The notes beneath the pieces were generated by a model. The model was not told the origin of the DNA. It did no database searches and was given only the letters and a program-made list of their open reading frames with translations. Both the position numbers and the translations under genes were made by a program. This document shows, piece by piece, positions 63,821-64,000 of a stretch of 64,000 nt of DNA (positions are counted from its first letter, which is position 1; every line of letters begins with the position of its first letter). This DNA comes from Labrenzia sp. PHM005 (GTDB lineage Bacteria > Pseudomonadota > Alphaproteobacteria > Rhizobiales > Stappiaceae), in assembly GCF_006517275.1 (NCBI RefSeq), contig NZ_CP041191.1, positions 5,203,001 to 5,267,000 of the forward strand, written 5' to 3'.

Positions 63821-64000
63821 CTATTTCGCGAATCTTAAGGACAGGCAGGACAGCCCGCCGTCAACCTTGCGTGCCTCATGGGTTGGCAAGACGACGGTTT
63901 TGAAACCGGCTGCTTCGATCGCCGCAAGAGTTTTTGGATAGCCTTCCGGAACAAGAACGACATCGTTCACCCTTATGACATTGGCTGCGTAATCTTCGCC
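63821..64000 (-). CDS. Dimethylargininase (DDAH) C-terminal end
   Basis: The last 59 residues of a protein that continues past the right edge. NVIRVNDVVLVPEGYPKT, LPTHEARKVDGGLSCLSLRF and the stop match dimethylarginine dimethylaminohydrolase, with the catalytic cysteine in GGLSC. The enzyme splits methylated arginine to citrulline and methylamine; arginine deiminase-like relatives share the fold. Confidence 0.85.
   Translation of the reverse strand, partial: GEDYAANVIRVNDVVLVPEGYPKTLAAIEAAGFKTVVLPTHEARKVDGGLSCLSLRFAK

Overview
The window is about 57% GC and reads as a chromosomal stretch of an alphaproteobacterium. The best guess is a marine Hyphomicrobiales of the Roseibium/Labrenzia (Stappiaceae) type. 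That rests on gene content: a fabI-DUF3141 pair as seen in rhizobial pta-ack-fabI clusters, minCDE, a UPF0314/DUF2585 gene, a TIGR03808 Tat-exported repeat protein, several GTG/TTG starts and dispersed CCCGGA/TCCGGG palindromic repeats. The assignment is inference; there is no rRNA or marker set here. I saw no tRNA, rRNA, CRISPR array, transposase or prophage gene.

Region by region. 1-6.8 kb: end of a lipid/PHA-like operon (DUF3141, fabI), then the katG/oxyR peroxide-defence divergon, a methyltransferase and an odd small ORF with an in-frame stop. 6.8-12.7 kb: LysR regulator, large PAS-GGDEF-EAL protein, secreted hydrolase, stand-alone VirC1-like ParA. 12.8-15.8 kb: HlyD / ABC ATPase / ABC-2 permease exporter. 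15.9-17.7 kb: TetR regulator and Rieske oxygenase divided by two tandem operators. 18.1-20.7 kb: a YceI-OmpA fusion coupled to a caspase-like protein with a C-terminal CxxCH motif. 20.7-25.5 kb: Lrp, TetR and a periplasmic tandem-ABM protein, DUF2585, a dispersed repeat and an MFS transporter. 25.5-34.6 kb: a signalling block with an H-NOX nitric-oxide sensor overlapping its GGDEF-EAL partner, prfC, and two more diguanylate cyclases around a CadD-like transporter. 34.6-36.3 kb: EamA/HxlR divergon and a double-CDGSH protein. 36.3-40.2 kb: BlaI and a short M56 (BlaR1-like) protease next to an orphan pair of sugar-type ABC permeases and a secreted hydrolase, with matching BlaI-type operators before both transcription units. 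40.3-42.3 kb: minCDE. 42.6-58.7 kb: mostly housekeeping and accessory singletons (EamA, amidase with an Imm11-like gene, DUF4332, HerA-like ATPase, CDF transporter, M20 peptidase, LOG, DUF1131 lipoprotein, GlxA regulator, MeaB, pyroglutamyl peptidase, TetR, YHS). 58.7-60.5 kb: an AT-rich patch with an unrecognised lipoprotein. 60.6-64 kb: TIGR03808 protein, MASE1 diguanylate cyclase and the C-terminus of a dimethylargininase.

Two themes stand out. First, cyclic-di-GMP turnover is dense: five GGDEF proteins, two of them with EAL domains, each with a different sensor (PAS, H-NOX partner, PAS-GAF, CHASE4, MASE1). Second, several small regulated modules have visible operators. The most promising candidates for something undescribed are the BlaI/M56-controlled orphan ABC operon (36.3-40.2 kb) and the coupled YceI-OmpA / caspase-CxxCH pair (18.1-20.7 kb). 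Both need database searches that could not be run here.
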